Positions 52,504 through 62,594 of a stretch of 64,000 nucleotides of DNA are shown one piece after another. Numbering within the stretch: the first letter of the stretch is position 1; each line of letters starts with the position of its first letter. Origin of the DNA: Porphyrobacter sp. IPPAS B-1204 (GTDB lineage: Bacteria; Pseudomonadota; Alphaproteobacteria; Sphingomonadales; Sphingomonadaceae); contig RHGM01000003.1 of the NCBI GenBank assembly GCA_003724185.1, positions 186,001-250,000 on the forward strand, given 5' to 3'. The position numbers were made by a program, and so were the translations under genes. Under the pieces are notes generated by a model. That model was not told where the DNA came from and searched no databases. It saw only the letters and a list, made by a program, of their open reading frames with translations.

Positions 52504-53394
52504 ATGCAGTTCGATCTCAAGCGCGTGCAATTGCCCAACGGCATCAGCCTCAACATCGTCGATGAAGGCCCGGTCGATGCGCCGGTGCTGATATTCCTCC
52601 ACGGCTTTCCCGAAAGCCACCGCACCTGGCGGCACCAGATCGCGCATTTCAAGGATCGGTTCCGCTGCATCGCCCCCGACCAGCGCGGCTATCGCGGATC
52701 GTCCAAGCCGCAGGCGGTGGAGGCCTACACCCCTGACAAACTGATCGGCGATGTTTTCCTGCTCGCCGACACGCTCGGGATCGGCAGCTTCACCATTGTC
52801 GGCCACGATTGGGGCGGCGCGATTGCCTGGGGCGTGGCGCTGGGCGGGCAGCACGCGCGGGTGACGCGGGCCGTGATCGCCAACGCGCCGCATCCGGTGA
52901 CCTTCCAGCGCCTGCTCTATACCCACCCCGGCCAGCGCGCAGCGAGCCAGTATATCCGGGGTTTCCGCGACACCGCGAATGATGCGCTGGTCAAGGACCA
53001 CGGCCTCACCGGGCTGCTGCTGAAAGAGGTGAAGTGGGACCGCCCCTCCGCGATGGAGCCTGAGGAACGCGACGCGCTGCTGCTCGACTGGCAGAACCGC
53101 GATGCGGCCTTCGGGATGCTCAACTACTACCGCGCCAGCCCGATTGACGTGCCCCTGATGGACGCGCCGTTTGAAATCCCGGATGGCTGGACGCCGCCCG
53201 CCTTGCCCAAGCTGACCATCCCGACACTGGTGATCTGGGGCATCGACGATCTCGCCTTGCCGCCCGAAAACCTTGATGGGCTGGAAAACATCATCGACCC
53301 GCTGACCATCGTGCGCGTGCCCGATTGCGGGCATTTCGTGCCGTGGGAAGCGCCGCAAGCGGTGAACGCGGCGATGGAGGATTTTCTGGCGTGA
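52504..53394 (+). CDS. Alpha/beta hydrolase, epoxide-hydrolase-like
   Basis: 296-residue alpha/beta hydrolase with HGFPES (oxyanion motif) and GHDWGG, where the nucleophile is Asp, the signature of soluble epoxide hydrolases and haloalkane dehalogenases. The catalytic His is in CGHFVPWEAPQAV. The ATG at 52504 is preferred to the overlapping GTG at 52501. It follows the SDR by 2 bases. Confidence 0.88.
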   Translation: MQFDLKRVQLPNGISLNIVDEGPVDAPVLIFLHGFPESHRTWRHQIAHFKDRFRCIAPDQRGYRGSSKPQAVEAYTPDKLIGDVFLLADTLGIGSFTIVGHDWGGAIAWGVALGGQHARVTRAVIANAPHPVTFQRLLYTHPGQRAASQYIRGFRDTANDALVKDHGLTGLLLKEVKWDRPSAMEPEERDALLLDWQNRDAAFGMLNYYRASPIDVPLMDAPFEIPDGWTPPALPKLTIPTLVIWGIDDLALPPENLDGLENIIDPLTIVRVPDCGHFVPWEAPQAVNAAMEDFLA

Positions 53395-53642
53395 ACCACC
53401 CGGTTGAGGACGAGCCTTTCGCTCCGCCGCTGCGGAGTTGCGGCTGCGTCCTCATCGCGGCCGCCACACTGGCGATTGCGGGCGCCTTGTTCTTCGGATC
53501 GATCCTTGGCGACTGTCTGGATGATCAGGAATGCCTCGCCCGCAAGGCCGGTGTCTGGCACTGGCTCACGCCGCTGCTGGTGCTGGGTGCCGGAGCCGCG
53601 CTCGGCGTGCTGTTCCTGCGGTTGATGAAGCGCCGCGACTAA
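53391..53642 (+). CDS. Small two-helix membrane protein
   Basis: 83-residue protein starting with a GTG at 53391 that overlaps the hydrolase stop (GTGA). Two hydrophobic segments (CGCVLIAAATLAIAGALFFG and WLTPLLVLGAGAALGVLFL) flank a short loop with a Cys pair (CLDDQEC). I recognise no family. Its last 4 bases overlap the convergent DUF2332 gene. Confidence 0.6.
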   Translation: MNHPVEDEPFAPPLRSCGCVLIAAATLAIAGALFFGSILGDCLDDQECLARKAGVWHWLTPLLVLGAGAALGVLFLRLMKRRD

Positions 53643-54703
53643 CCCGCCAGCCACTCCACCCACGCGCCGTGGGGGTGGGCGTGGGACAAGAGGTGCTCCT
53701 CGCCGTGATGGCCTGCGCCGTCCCACAGACGGACGCGCAATTCGTGGCGGAAGGTCGCAGGGTCGGTCTCCAGCGCGATCCAGCTGAGCGGGTTCTCCGG
53801 GGTCGCTTCGGCACCCTTTGTCTCAAATGCTGCGGTGATCCGCGCCTGCGTTGCGGCGGGCATATATTGCCACATGATCGAATGGAACATGACCCGCGCC
53901 GTCCCCGACTGCGGCGGGCGGGCGAGCATTGCGGCGGCAAAATCCCCAGCATCGGCGGCGACCAGATCGGGCGGCTGTTCGCCCGCCAGTGCAATCGCCG
54001 CGTCGATCCGGGCCATGCGCTCCCCGGCATCAGGCCAGACATAGGCTTTCAATCGCAGCGCCGCGTCGGGATCGGCAAGACTGATCGGGGCAATGTCGCA
54101 GCCCTTCACCGAAGTTATGCCGAACCCGGCAGGCGGCGCGGGCGGCGAGGCTCCGCGCCATTCGGGCACGATCCGCATCGGCGACCCGGCCGGGCCAACC
54201 TCTGTGTCCCCGAGCCGGAAGAAATAGCGGTCAATCATCGTGTTGACCCCGGCGCTTGCCCCCAGCTCGAACAGTTCGAACTGCGCAGGCCGCACCCGCT
54301 GCGCCAGCCACAGCAGCCCGGCCATGACGCTGGCCGAGCGGCCCGCCTCGTTGGTCTGCGGCGGACCATCGAGCCACGGCAGCAGCCTTGCATCGAACTG
54401 GCGGGTCAGATCGAGCACTAGCGCATCCACCGCCGTCTGATCGGTGATCCGCCCGGCATAAACCTCGGCCAGCCGTTGATCCGCCCCTGTCAGCACAAGA
54501 TGGTGAAAGCCCCCCGCGATACGCAGCGGCATTGCGTCCTTCAGCGTCAGTCCGGGCCAGTTCGCGATCCGCCTGCCGGTTGCCGTGTCGCTCGCCCGCA
54601 CCCCGGCCAGCGCGCGGATCACCCGCGCCGTGGCGGGCGCGCCGTTCTCCTCGGCATGGCTGGCCTGCCATTCGAGCGCGGTGGTAAAGTCCTCCAGCGC
54701 CAT
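53639..54703 (-). CDS. DUF2332 family protein
   Basis: 354-residue soluble protein of the DUF2332 family. Features: [32 protein letters not shown] at the N terminus, [13 protein letters not shown], then [21 protein letters not shown], which resembles a SAM-binding glycine loop and has led to the idea of a methyltransferase fold. Function untested. I start at 54703 (GGAG upstream) and not at the ATG at 54733. Confidence 0.82.
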   Translation of the reverse strand: MALEDFTTALEWQASHAEENGAPATARVIRALAGVRASDTATGRRIANWPGLTLKDAMPLRIAGGFHHLVLTGADQRLAEVYAGRITDQTAVDALVLDLTRQFDARLLPWLDGPPQTNEAGRSASVMAGLLWLAQRVRPAQFELFELGASAGVNTMIDRYFFRLGDTEVGPAGSPMRIVPEWRGASPPAPPAGFGITSVKGCDIAPISLADPDAALRLKAYVWPDAGERMARIDAAIALAGEQPPDLVAADAGDFAAAMLARPPQSGTARVMFHSIMWQYMPAATQARITAAFETKGAEATPENPLSWIALETDPATFRHELRVRLWDGAGHHGEEHLLSHAHPHGAWVEWLAG

Positions 54704-54772
54704 GATTCCCGCTCCGCCCGCCGCCATCACCATTGCCCTTTTGCGCCGCGCTCCCTAAGTGCGCGGCCAATC

Positions 54773-55450
54773 ATGACCACCAATGGCACCCACGACAATC
54801 CCGGACAGCTGACCTTCGCTGTCCCCAAGGGCCGCATCCTCGATGAAGCGCTGCCAGTGATGGCGCGCGCCGGGGTGGAGCCTGACGCCGAATTCCACGA
54901 TCCCAAAAGCCGTGCCCTCGCTTTCGGCACCAACCGAGCCGACATGCGTCTGATCCGGGTGCGCGCCTTCGATGTGGCGACCTTTGTGGCCCACGGCGCG
55001 GCGCAGGTGGGCATTGTCGGGTCGGACGTGATCGAGGAATTCGACTACGCCGATCTCTACGCCCCCGTCGATCTCGGCATCGGGCTATGCCGCCTGTCGG
55101 TCGCCCGCCGCGCCGATGATACGGACGAACCGAGCAGCGTCAGCCACCTGCGGGTTGCGACCAAATATCCCAGCCTCACCCGCCGCCATTTCGAAGCCGC
55201 CGGCGTGCAGGCCGAATGCGTCAAGCTGAACGGCGCGATGGAGCTGGCCCCGTCGCTCGGCCTCGCCCGCCAGATCGTCGATCTGGTGTCGACCGGCAAG
55301 ACGCTGAAGGACAACGGGCTGGTCGAGACCGACGTGATCCTCGACATTTCCGCCCGGCTGATCGTCAACCGCACCGCGCTGAAAACCGATCCCCGCGTCG
55401 CCGCGCTGGTTGCAGCCTTTCGCGATGTGGTGGAAAGGCAGGCGGCATGA
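54773..55450 (+). CDS. hisG: ATP phosphoribosyltransferase, short form
   Basis: 225-residue short-form HisG, the first enzyme of histidine synthesis, lacking the regulatory C-terminal domain; such forms need HisZ, whose gene is not in this window. Landmarks: [37 protein letters not shown] and [18 protein letters not shown], the PRPP-binding site. Starts hisG-hisD-nusB-thiL; overlaps hisD (ATGA). Confidence 0.95.
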   Translation: MTTNGTHDNPGQLTFAVPKGRILDEALPVMARAGVEPDAEFHDPKSRALAFGTNRADMRLIRVRAFDVATFVAHGAAQVGIVGSDVIEEFDYADLYAPVDLGIGLCRLSVARRADDTDEPSSVSHLRVATKYPSLTRRHFEAAGVQAECVKLNGAMELAPSLGLARQIVDLVSTGKTLKDNGLVETDVILDISARLIVNRTALKTDPRVAALVAAFRDVVERQAA

Positions 55451-56742
55451 TCAAGACCCTCTCCACCTTCCAGCCCGATTTCGCCGCGAAGTTTGACCGC
55501 ATCGTGGATGCGCGGCGCGAATCCGACAGCGATGTTGCGGGGCAGGTCGCCAATATTCTGCAAACGGTGAAGCAGCGCGGCGATGCGGCGCTGGTGGAAT
55601 TCACCCAGCGTTTCGATGGCTATGCGCTGGCTGAGGATGCCGACTGGTCGATCCCGCTGGAACTGTGCGAGGATGCCTACAAGGCGCTCGCGCCCGATCT
55701 GCGCGATGCGCTTGAACTCGCCGCAGCGCGCATCCGCGCCTATCACGAGGCGCAGCTGCCCGCGAACCGCGACTATGTGGACAGCGCAGGCGTCCGGCTC
55801 GGCGCGATCTGGCGTCCGGTGGATGCGGCGGGGCTGTATGTGCCAGGCGGGCGCGCTGCCTATCCCTCATCGCTGTTGATGAACGCCATTCCGGCGCGGG
55901 TTGCGGGGGTCGAGCGGTTGGTTGTGACCACCCCGACGCCCAAGGGCCAGTCGAACGCGATGGTGCTGGCCGCTGCGCACATCGCAGGCGTGGACGAAAT
56001 CTGGCGCGTCGGCGGGGCGCAGGCTGTGGGCGCGCTCGCCTATGGCACGGACCGCATCCGTCCGGTCGATGTCATCACCGGCCCCGGCAATGCGTGGGTG
56101 GCCGAGGCCAAGCGCCAGCTTTACGGCGTGGTCGGCATCGACATGGTCGCCGGGCCTTCGGAAATCCTTGTCATCGCCGATGGCAAGAACGATCCCGACT
56201 GGATCGCCGCCGATCTGCTGAGCCAGGCCGAGCATGACCCGACCTCGCAATCGATCCTCATCACCGATGATGCGGGCTTTGCGCGGCAGGTGGAAGACTG
56301 CATCGACCTGCAGATCACCCTGCTTTCGACCGGCAAGACCGCGCGCGCCAGCTGGGATGCGCACGGGGTGATGATCGTGGTCAACGATCTGCTCGCAGAG
56401 GCCCCCGCGCTCGCCAACCGTCTGGCGGCGGAGCATGTGGAACTCGCGGTCGATGATCCCGAACCCTTCATGCACGCCATCCGCCATGCTGGCAGCATCT
56501 TCCTTGGCCGCATGACGCCCGAGGCCGTGGGCGATTACGTCGCTGGCCCCAACCATGTCCTGCCCACGGGCCGCCGCGCACGCTTTTCGAGCGGGCTATC
56601 GGTGCTCGATTTCATGAAGCGCACCAGTTTTCTGGGGCTGGATGCGGCGTCCTTCGCCGCGATCGGCCCCGCCGCCGCAACCCTCGCCCATGCCGAGGGG
56701 CTGCCTGCCCACGCCAAGTCCGTGGAACTGAGGATCAAATGA
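55447..56742 (+). CDS. hisD: Histidinol dehydrogenase
   Basis: 431-residue zinc enzyme that turns histidinol into histidine. Family signature: [21 protein letters not shown]-type loop (here [16 protein letters not shown]), [32 protein letters not shown], and [13 protein letters not shown] with the catalytic Glu/His. Complete length. hisG before and nusB after overlap it by 4 bases. Confidence 0.97.
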   Translation: MIKTLSTFQPDFAAKFDRIVDARRESDSDVAGQVANILQTVKQRGDAALVEFTQRFDGYALAEDADWSIPLELCEDAYKALAPDLRDALELAAARIRAYHEAQLPANRDYVDSAGVRLGAIWRPVDAAGLYVPGGRAAYPSSLLMNAIPARVAGVERLVVTTPTPKGQSNAMVLAAAHIAGVDEIWRVGGAQAVGALAYGTDRIRPVDVITGPGNAWVAEAKRQLYGVVGIDMVAGPSEILVIADGKNDPDWIAADLLSQAEHDPTSQSILITDDAGFARQVEDCIDLQITLLSTGKTARASWDAHGVMIVVNDLLAEAPALANRLAAEHVELAVDDPEPFMHAIRHAGSIFLGRMTPEAVGDYVAGPNHVLPTGRRARFSSGLSVLDFMKRTSFLGLDAASFAAIGPAAATLAHAEGLPAHAKSVELRIK

Positions 56743-57209
56743 ACTCTCCTGCCCGTTCAAAAGCCCGCTCGGCTGCGCGTCTTGCCGCCGTGCAGGCGCT
56801 TTATCAGCAGCATATGGAGGGCACCGCCCTCGTCCGGCTGCTCGACGAATTCCACCAGCACCGGCTGGGGCGCACCATCGACGATGATGATTTCGATGAT
56901 GCCGAATATGCCGACGCAGAAGTGCCGTTCTTCGATGATGTGGTGCGCGGCGTGGATGCGCGGCGCGACGAGATTGACGCGCTGGTGGCAGGCAAGCTCG
57001 CCGCCGGGTGGAGCCTTGCGCGGCTCGACAAGACGATGCTGCAAGTGCTGCGCGCCGGAACCTATGAACTGATCGCCCGCGTCGATGTGCCTGCCGCTGT
57101 CACGATCAACGAATATGTCGAGGTCGCCAAGGCGTTCTTCGATGACGGGCAGGCCAAGTTCGTGAACGGCATTCTGGATGCGGTGGCGAAGGACGCGCGC
57201 AGGGGCTAG
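56739..57209 (+). CDS. nusB: Transcription antitermination factor NusB
   Basis: 156-residue all-helical NusB that binds boxA of rRNA leaders with S10. N-terminal ARSAARLAAVQALYQQHMEG and the C-terminal PAAVTINEYVEVAKAFFDD with FVNGILDAVAKD are typical. An acidic insertion (DDDDFDDAEYADAEV) is a usual feature in sphingomonads. Coupled to hisD and followed 10 bases later by thiL. Confidence 0.95.
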   Translation: MNSPARSKARSAARLAAVQALYQQHMEGTALVRLLDEFHQHRLGRTIDDDDFDDAEYADAEVPFFDDVVRGVDARRDEIDALVAGKLAAGWSLARLDKTMLQVLRAGTYELIARVDVPAAVTINEYVEVAKAFFDDGQAKFVNGILDAVAKDARRG

Positions 57210-57219
57210 AAATGGCCCG

Positions 57220-58077
57220 ATGAACGAGCCTGACTTCATCACCGCCCTGCGCGCTCTTCCGCTGCACCCCGGTGCACGCGGATTGCAGGATGATTGCGCG
57301 GTGCTGGAGATTGGCGGCGAAACGCTGATCCTGACCCATGACATGATGGCCGAGGGCACCCATTTCCGCGAGGGTGCCGATATGGCCGATGTCGCGTGGA
57401 AGCTGGTTGCCACCAACCTCTCCGATCTGGCCGCCAAGGGAGCAGAGCCGGTGGGCGTGCTGCTCGGGCATATGCTGGGCCGTGATGATGCGCGGTTTCT
57501 GGAAGGGCTGCACGCGGCGCTTTGTGAATTCAACGTGCCCTTGCTGGGCGGCGATACGGTGGCGGGCACTGGCCTGCGCAGCTTTGGCCTGACCGCCATC
57601 GGGCGGGCGACCCATACCCCTGTCCCGCCGCGTTCGGGCGCGAAGGCGGGCGATCACCTCTACCTCACCGGCCCCGTCGGGCGGGCGATGCTGGGGTTCG
57701 AAGGCGTGCCTGAACACCTCGCCGCCTTCAACCGCCCCTCCCCGCGTTTGGCCGAGGGGCAAGCCCTCGCGCCTTATGTGAGCGCGATGATGGATGTGTC
57801 GGACGGGCTGCTGCTCGATAGCTGGCGCATGGCGCAGGCGAGCGGGTTGACCTTTGCGCTTGATCGCCAAGCGATCCCGGTGGCCGATCCGGCGCGGCTG
57901 GACGACTGCATCCGTTGGGGCGATGATTACGAGCTCTTGTTCACCGCCCCTGCCGCCGCCGCGCTGCCGGTCCCGGCGCACCGCATCGGCATCGTCACCT
58001 CCGTCGCCGCAGCACCGCTGCTGCTGGGGGACGAGCCACTGAGCGACCCCGCCACCCTCGGCTTCCAGCACGGCTGA
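57220..58077 (+). CDS. thiL: Thiamine-monophosphate kinase
   Basis: 285-residue kinase making thiamine diphosphate. It has LQDDCAVLEIGGETLILTHDMM, the ATP site LAAKGAEPVGVLL, and a C-terminal MMDVSDGLLLDSWRM plus WGDDYELLF. Start at the ATG at 57220 (MNEPDFITAL). The nusB-thiL order is common in alphaproteobacteria. A 162-base gap with a possible promoter separates it from hppA. Confidence 0.95.
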   Translation: MNEPDFITALRALPLHPGARGLQDDCAVLEIGGETLILTHDMMAEGTHFREGADMADVAWKLVATNLSDLAAKGAEPVGVLLGHMLGRDDARFLEGLHAALCEFNVPLLGGDTVAGTGLRSFGLTAIGRATHTPVPPRSGAKAGDHLYLTGPVGRAMLGFEGVPEHLAAFNRPSPRLAEGQALAPYVSAMMDVSDGLLLDSWRMAQASGLTFALDRQAIPVADPARLDDCIRWGDDYELLFTAPAAAALPVPAHRIGIVTSVAAAPLLLGDEPLSDPATLGFQHG

Positions 58078-58128
58078 TCCGTCCCCTCTCAAAACCGCGC
58101 AAAACCGGCGCGGCCGCAGCGTCAAGGC

Positions 58129-58156
58129 TTGCCACCTTTCCGCGAACCCCTAAGAC
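58129..58156 (+). promoter_or_regulatory. Possible promoter of hppA
   Basis: TTGCCA at 58129-58134, 16-base spacer, TAAGAC at 58151-58156, about 84 bases before the hppA start. Hexamers are only fair matches. Confidence 0.35.
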
Positions 58157-58239
58157 TGTGGCTCTTGCGCTCAAGGGATCACAAAAGAGGCGCAGGCGCC
58201 CCGCAAGGGGAAGCAACATAAGACGAGAGGGGATTGCTC

Positions 58240-60405
58240 GTGAATCTATTGCTCATTTCCATTGGGTTGGGGGTGCTTGCCATTGTCTATGGCATCATCA
58301 CCAGCAGCCAGGTGCTCAGCGCGAGCCCGGGTAATGCACGCATGCAGGAAATCGCCGCCGCCATTCAGGAAGGCGCGCAGGCTTACTTGAACCGTCAATA
58401 CACCACCATCGCCATCGTCGGTGTGGTGGTTGCAGCGATCGTCGCCTTCGCGCTTGGCACCACGGCGGTGATCGGGTTCGTTACCGGGGCGGTGCTTTCG
58501 GGCGTGGCTGGCTATATCGGGATGAACATCTCGGTGCGCTCGAACGTGCGCACAGCCCAAGCCGCCAGCACCAGCCTGCAGGCCGGTCTTACCCTCGCCT
58601 TCCGCGCAGGTGCGATCACCGGGATGCTGGTGGCGGGCCTCGCTCTGCTGGCGATTGCGGTGTTTTTTGCCGTGATGATCGGGCCGATGGGCCTGTCACC
58701 GTCAAGCCGCATGGTGATTGATGGCCTGGTGGGCCTTGCCTTCGGCGCATCGCTGATTTCGATCTTCGCGCGTCTGGGCGGCGGCATCTTCACCAAGGCG
58801 GCTGATGTGGGCGCAGACCTTGTCGGCAAGGTGGAAGCGGGCATTCCGGAAGACGATCCGCGCAACCCTGCCGTGATTGCCGATAACGTCGGCGATAATG
58901 TGGGTGACTGCGCCGGCATGGCGGCTGACCTGTTCGAAACCTATGTCGTCACCGTCGGCGCCACCATGGTGCTGACCGCGCTGCTGCTGACCGATCTGGG
59001 CGATCTGCTGCTGCCGATGATGGCGCTGCCGCTGCTGATCGGCGGGGTGTGCATCGTCACTTCGATCCTCGGCACCTATTTCGTGCGATTGGGCGGCGGG
59101 ACCAACGTGATGGGGGCCATGTACAAGGGCTTCATCGTCACGGCTGTCACATCGGTTCCGGCAATCTACGCCGCGATGACCTTTGCCCTTGGCGACATGA
59201 AGCGGATCATCGGCGGAGGTTCGGAAACCACCACCGAGGTGATCGACCCCGTGACCGGTGAAAGCGTCATGGAAACCACGGTCGTGCTCGGCTTTTCGGG
59301 CATGAGCCTGTTCATGTGCGCCCTGCTGGGCCTGGTCATCACCGGCCTGATCATCTGGATCACCGAATATTACACCGGCACCAAATACCGCCCGGTGCGA
59401 TCCATCGCCAAGGCTTCGGAAACGGGCCACGGCACCAACGTGATCCAGGGTCTCGCGATCAGCCTTGAGGCGACCGCGCTGCCGACGCTGGTGATCGTGG
59501 CGGGGATCATCATCGCCTATGGCCTCGCGGGCCTGATGGGCATTGCCTATGCGGCAACCGCGATGCTGGCGCTGGCCGGGATGGTCGTGGCGCTCGACGC
59601 CTATGGTCCGGTCACCGACAACGCCGGCGGCATCGCCGAAATGGCGGGGCTGGACGATAGCGTGCGCGAGAAGACCGACCTGCTCGATGCGGTGGGCAAC
59701 ACCACCAAGGCCGTGACCAAAGGCTATGCCATCGGTTCGGCCGGTCTTGGGGCGCTGGTGCTGTTTGCGGCCTACACCGCTGACCTTCGCACCTTCTTCC
59801 CCGATGCGGATGTGGACTTCAGTCTGGAAAACCCCTTCGTGATCGTCGGCCTCCTGCTGGGGGCGCTGCTGCCCTATCTGTTCGGGGCGATGGGCATGAC
59901 GGCGGTGGGCCGGGCTGCGGGCGACGTGGTGATCGACGTGCGCAACCAGTTCCGGGAGAACCCGGGCATCATGGAAGGCACCTCCAAGCCCGATTATGCC
60001 CGCACCGTCGACCTCGTGACGAAGGCAGCGATCAAGGAGATGATCATCCCCTCGCTGCTGCCCGTGCTGGCGCCGGTGGTGGTGTATTTCGTCATCACCG
60101 CCATCGCCGGACAGGAAAACGGCTTTGCGGCGCTGGGCGCGCTGCTGCTGGGCGTGATCGTCAGCGGGCTGTTCGTCGCGCTGTCGATGACCGCTGGCGG
60201 CGGCGCGTGGGATAACGCCAAGAAGTATATCGAGGACGGCAACCACGGCGGAAAGGGCTCTGAAGCCCACAAGGCCGCGGTAACGGGCGATACGGTCGGC
60301 GATCCCTACAAGGACACCGCTGGCCCGGCCGTGAACCCGATGATCAAGATCACCAACATCGTCGCGCTGCTGCTGCTGGCCGCGCTGGCGCATGGGGCGG
60401 CTTGA
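58240..60405 (+). CDS. hppA: Membrane H+-translocating pyrophosphatase, K+-independent type
   Basis: 721-residue proton pump driven by pyrophosphate, with about 16 helices. The substrate site is [20 protein letters not shown] and [20 protein letters not shown]; the second is [11 protein letters not shown]-like ([19 protein letters not shown]). The determinant of potassium need, GNTTxA, reads GNTTKA: lysine marks the K+-independent class, alanine the K+-dependent. I choose the GTG at 58240, seven bases after GAGGGG, over the TTG at 58234. It recycles pyrophosphate to proton motive force and stands alone with its own terminator. Confidence 0.96.
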   Translation: MNLLLISIGLGVLAIVYGIITSSQVLSASPGNARMQEIAAAIQEGAQAYLNRQYTTIAIVGVVVAAIVAFALGTTAVIGFVTGAVLSGVAGYIGMNISVRSNVRTAQAASTSLQAGLTLAFRAGAITGMLVAGLALLAIAVFFAVMIGPMGLSPSSRMVIDGLVGLAFGASLISIFARLGGGIFTKAADVGADLVGKVEAGIPEDDPRNPAVIADNVGDNVGDCAGMAADLFETYVVTVGATMVLTALLLTDLGDLLLPMMALPLLIGGVCIVTSILGTYFVRLGGGTNVMGAMYKGFIVTAVTSVPAIYAAMTFALGDMKRIIGGGSETTTEVIDPVTGESVMETTVVLGFSGMSLFMCALLGLVITGLIIWITEYYTGTKYRPVRSIAKASETGHGTNVIQGLAISLEATALPTLVIVAGIIIAYGLAGLMGIAYAATAMLALAGMVVALDAYGPVTDNAGGIAEMAGLDDSVREKTDLLDAVGNTTKAVTKGYAIGSAGLGALVLFAAYTADLRTFFPDADVDFSLENPFVIVGLLLGALLPYLFGAMGMTAVGRAAGDVVIDVRNQFRENPGIMEGTSKPDYARTVDLVTKAAIKEMIIPSLLPVLAPVVVYFVITAIAGQENGFAALGALLLGVIVSGLFVALSMTAGGGAWDNAKKYIEDGNHGGKGSEAHKAAVTGDTVGDPYKDTAGPAVNPMIKITNIVALLLLAALAHGAA

Positions 60406-60431
60406 GGCTTCAAACCCTGTGACAAGATCAA

Positions 60432-60463
60432 CCCCGCCGGGCCACGCGCCCGGCGGGGTTTTT
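60432..60463 (+). terminator. Rho-independent terminator after hppA
   Basis: CCCCGCCGGG, 7-base loop, CCCGGCGGGG, then TTTTT: a perfect 10-bp stem with U-run 27 bases after the hppA stop. Confidence 0.93.
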
Positions 60464-60539
60464 CATTGCCCCTGCACCACCCCCATCACGCACAAGCACG
60501 GCTTGACGGGCTGATAGCTGCGCCGCATGGCCCTGCGCC

Positions 60540-61457
60540 ATGAGCGAGACACCCACCCCTGAAGAACTCGTCGCAGGCCTCATCCGCCTGCTGACCGTCG
60601 AAAAGCGCGCCGCCGATGTCTATGCCGGCCCTCCGCAGGCTGACGGGATCGGGCGGGTGTTTGGCGGGCAGGTGCTGGCGCAGGCGCTTCAGGCGGCTCA
60701 GGCCAGCGTCACCGATGGCAAGTGCGCACACTCGCTCCACGCCTATTTCCTGCGCGGCGGGCGTGAAGGCGCTCCGATAGAATACCGCATCGAGCGCGAC
60801 TTTGACGGACGCAGCTTTGCCAACCGCCGCGTGGTGGCCGCGCAGGAGAATGAAGACGGCATCGCGGTGCCGATCCTCAACCTCACCGCCAGCTTCCAGT
60901 TGCCGGAAAGCGGCCTCGAACACATCGATTCGCCCATGCCCGATGTGCCCCGCCCAGACGATCTGCGCCCCGACATGGACCAGCGCCACGAGGTTGCTGA
61001 GGCTTGGGGCGACCGTTTGAGCGAACAGCAGCGCCGGATGATGCTGCGGCCCCGCCCGATCGAAATGCGCACCACGGACCGGCTCCACTGGATGAGCCGC
61101 GATCCCCAGCCGCCTCGCGCCCACAGCTGGTTCCGGGTCTGCGCCCCGATCACAGGCAGCGACGATACGCCCGAATTGCACCGCGCCATCATCACCTACG
61201 CCAGCGACTACACACTGCTCGGCACCAGCGCCTTGCCGCACGGGCTTTCGTGGATGCGCAACGAACTGGTCGGCGCGAGTCTGGATCACGCCCTGTGGTT
61301 CCACCGGGACGCGCGGGCCGACGATTGGCTGCTCTACGCCACCGACGCCCCGTGGAGCGGCGGCGGGCGCGGGTTCAACCGCGGGCGGATCTTCAATCAG
61401 GCGGGCGAACTGGTCGCCAGCGTGGCGCAGGAAGGGATGATGCGGCGGCGCAAATAG
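60540..61457 (+). CDS. tesB: Acyl-CoA thioesterase II
   Basis: 305-residue double-hotdog thioesterase. N-terminal hotdog: VFGGQVLAQALQAAQASV and AHSLHAYFLRGG; C-terminal hotdog: YASDYTLLGTSALPHGLSW and SLDHALWFHRDARADDWLLY. These match TesB of E. coli in order and length. Broad chain-length acyl-CoA hydrolysis is the known role. Confidence 0.94.
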   Translation: MSETPTPEELVAGLIRLLTVEKRAADVYAGPPQADGIGRVFGGQVLAQALQAAQASVTDGKCAHSLHAYFLRGGREGAPIEYRIERDFDGRSFANRRVVAAQENEDGIAVPILNLTASFQLPESGLEHIDSPMPDVPRPDDLRPDMDQRHEVAEAWGDRLSEQQRRMMLRPRPIEMRTTDRLHWMSRDPQPPRAHSWFRVCAPITGSDDTPELHRAIITYASDYTLLGTSALPHGLSWMRNELVGASLDHALWFHRDARADDWLLYATDAPWSGGGRGFNRGRIFNQAGELVASVAQEGMMRRRK

Positions 61458-61488
61458 CCGCCGTCACCATCCCGTTCGCGCGTGCCGC

Positions 61489-62397
61489 CTAGCAGCCTTC
61501 GCCGGTCGGCACGCCGAGGTCCGCCGCGACTTCCTTGGCAAGACCGCCGAGCGCACTGCCAAGGCCCTTCTTCTTCTTAGGCTTGGGCACGCACTGCTTG
61601 ACCGCAGATTCGACCGCCGAGGCGGGATTGGCGGCCGCATCCGCTACCGTCGCCGACGCCTGACCGCCGCTTTTGTCGGGGATCGGGTTGCCATCACGGT
61701 CGACGCGCCCAAAGATCAGGAAATAGGCCGGGGTATATGCCGTGCCTTCGGGAAGGTCTGCCGTGTGCGAAGCCTGTTGCTTGCCCGTGGTCTTGAACGA
61801 GGTCTGATAGATCCCGTTGTAATCCAAAGTGCCCTTTGCTGCATCCTTGCGGGCCAGCATGTCATAATCCGAGACGCAATAAATGCCCCAATCTTCAAGC
61901 TCCCCCGCGTTGCAAGAGCCTTCACCCTTGAGCCGAGCCTTGGGGGGATTGGCCGCGATGGTGGTGCACACATTGCCGTTGCTGGGCGGCGTTACCCAGC
62001 CGACCGGGCAACGATCGAGCGGGTGGGCCTTGGTGAGCGGGCCAGCAGTGGCCTGGGTGAAGGTCTTTTCGCCGACATGGCAAAAGCTGCCGCTCTTTGT
62101 GTAGCCAGCCGGACAAGGTGCGGAGCTTGAGGCCGGCACGAAGGCAGGCTTTGCGCCCCTCATGGGATAGCAAGTATCTCCCTTCGGGCTGGACACGTTG
62201 GTCGGGTCGTTCGCCTGCGACGCACGATCGGTCCAATTTACCGGGCAGCTCCCGTTGGTCGGCTTCTTCTGCGGGTTCAGCGTCCCCTGCGCCAGCGCGG
62301 GCACGGGAGTGGCGGCGACCAGCCCTGCTGCTAAAGCAGCGGCCAACGCCAGCGCCCCTCGGCCCTTGGCGCGGCCGAAAACGGATTCAAAATTCAT
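61489..62397 (-). CDS. Secreted cysteine-rich protein with repeated Cys pairs
   Basis: 302-residue exported protein; signal peptide (ALAAALAAGLVAATPVPALA, cut before QG). The mature part holds ten cysteines in five pairs: C51/C76, C95/C106, C130/C144, C162/C174 and C269/C302. The first four follow a loose repeat C-P-x-G-(Y/W)...C (CPVNW, CPAGYTKSGSFC, CPVGWVTPPSNGNVC, CNAGELEDWGIYC). A basic KPKKKK stretch precedes the last pair. No family recognised; the even pairing suggests a disulfide-rich periplasmic or cell-surface protein. Start at 62397 has GGAGGAAG. Confidence 0.65.
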   Translation of the reverse strand: MNFESVFGRAKGRGALALAAALAAGLVAATPVPALAQGTLNPQKKPTNGSCPVNWTDRASQANDPTNVSSPKGDTCYPMRGAKPAFVPASSSAPCPAGYTKSGSFCHVGEKTFTQATAGPLTKAHPLDRCPVGWVTPPSNGNVCTTIAANPPKARLKGEGSCNAGELEDWGIYCVSDYDMLARKDAAKGTLDYNGIYQTSFKTTGKQQASHTADLPEGTAYTPAYFLIFGRVDRDGNPIPDKSGGQASATVADAAANPASAVESAVKQCVPKPKKKKGLGSALGGLAKEVAADLGVPTGEGC

Positions 62398-62594
62398 GGA
62401 TACTTCCTCCAGCACATGACGAGCGCCGCACTTTCTAAGCGCAGCGCCCAACACACCATGCAAGGCTGGCTTTTGTTCGCGACCCCCGCCCTATCCTCGC
62501 CACACCGATTTACATCGCCCGGCCCGATCTGCAAGCCACAAATCGGCATGCAAATCGCTCCAGATCAATGATATAGCCCTTCGGTCGGGGCAGA

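Noticed and set aside
58702-60393. 563-codon minus-strand frame opposite hppA
   Set aside because: Mirror of the hppA coding sequence with composition typical of antisense frames (many His, Arg, Asp) and no recognisable domain.
60420-60434. TGTGACAAGATCAA as a Crp/Fnr-type site after hppA
   Set aside because: Sits downstream of a gene end and directly against a terminator, with no promoter to serve; only one half resembles a site.
62552-62568. Possible third FNR box TTGATCTGGAGCGA read leftward
   Set aside because: The right half matches only three of five positions and it lies about 160 bases before the cysteine-rich gene, far from the activating position.
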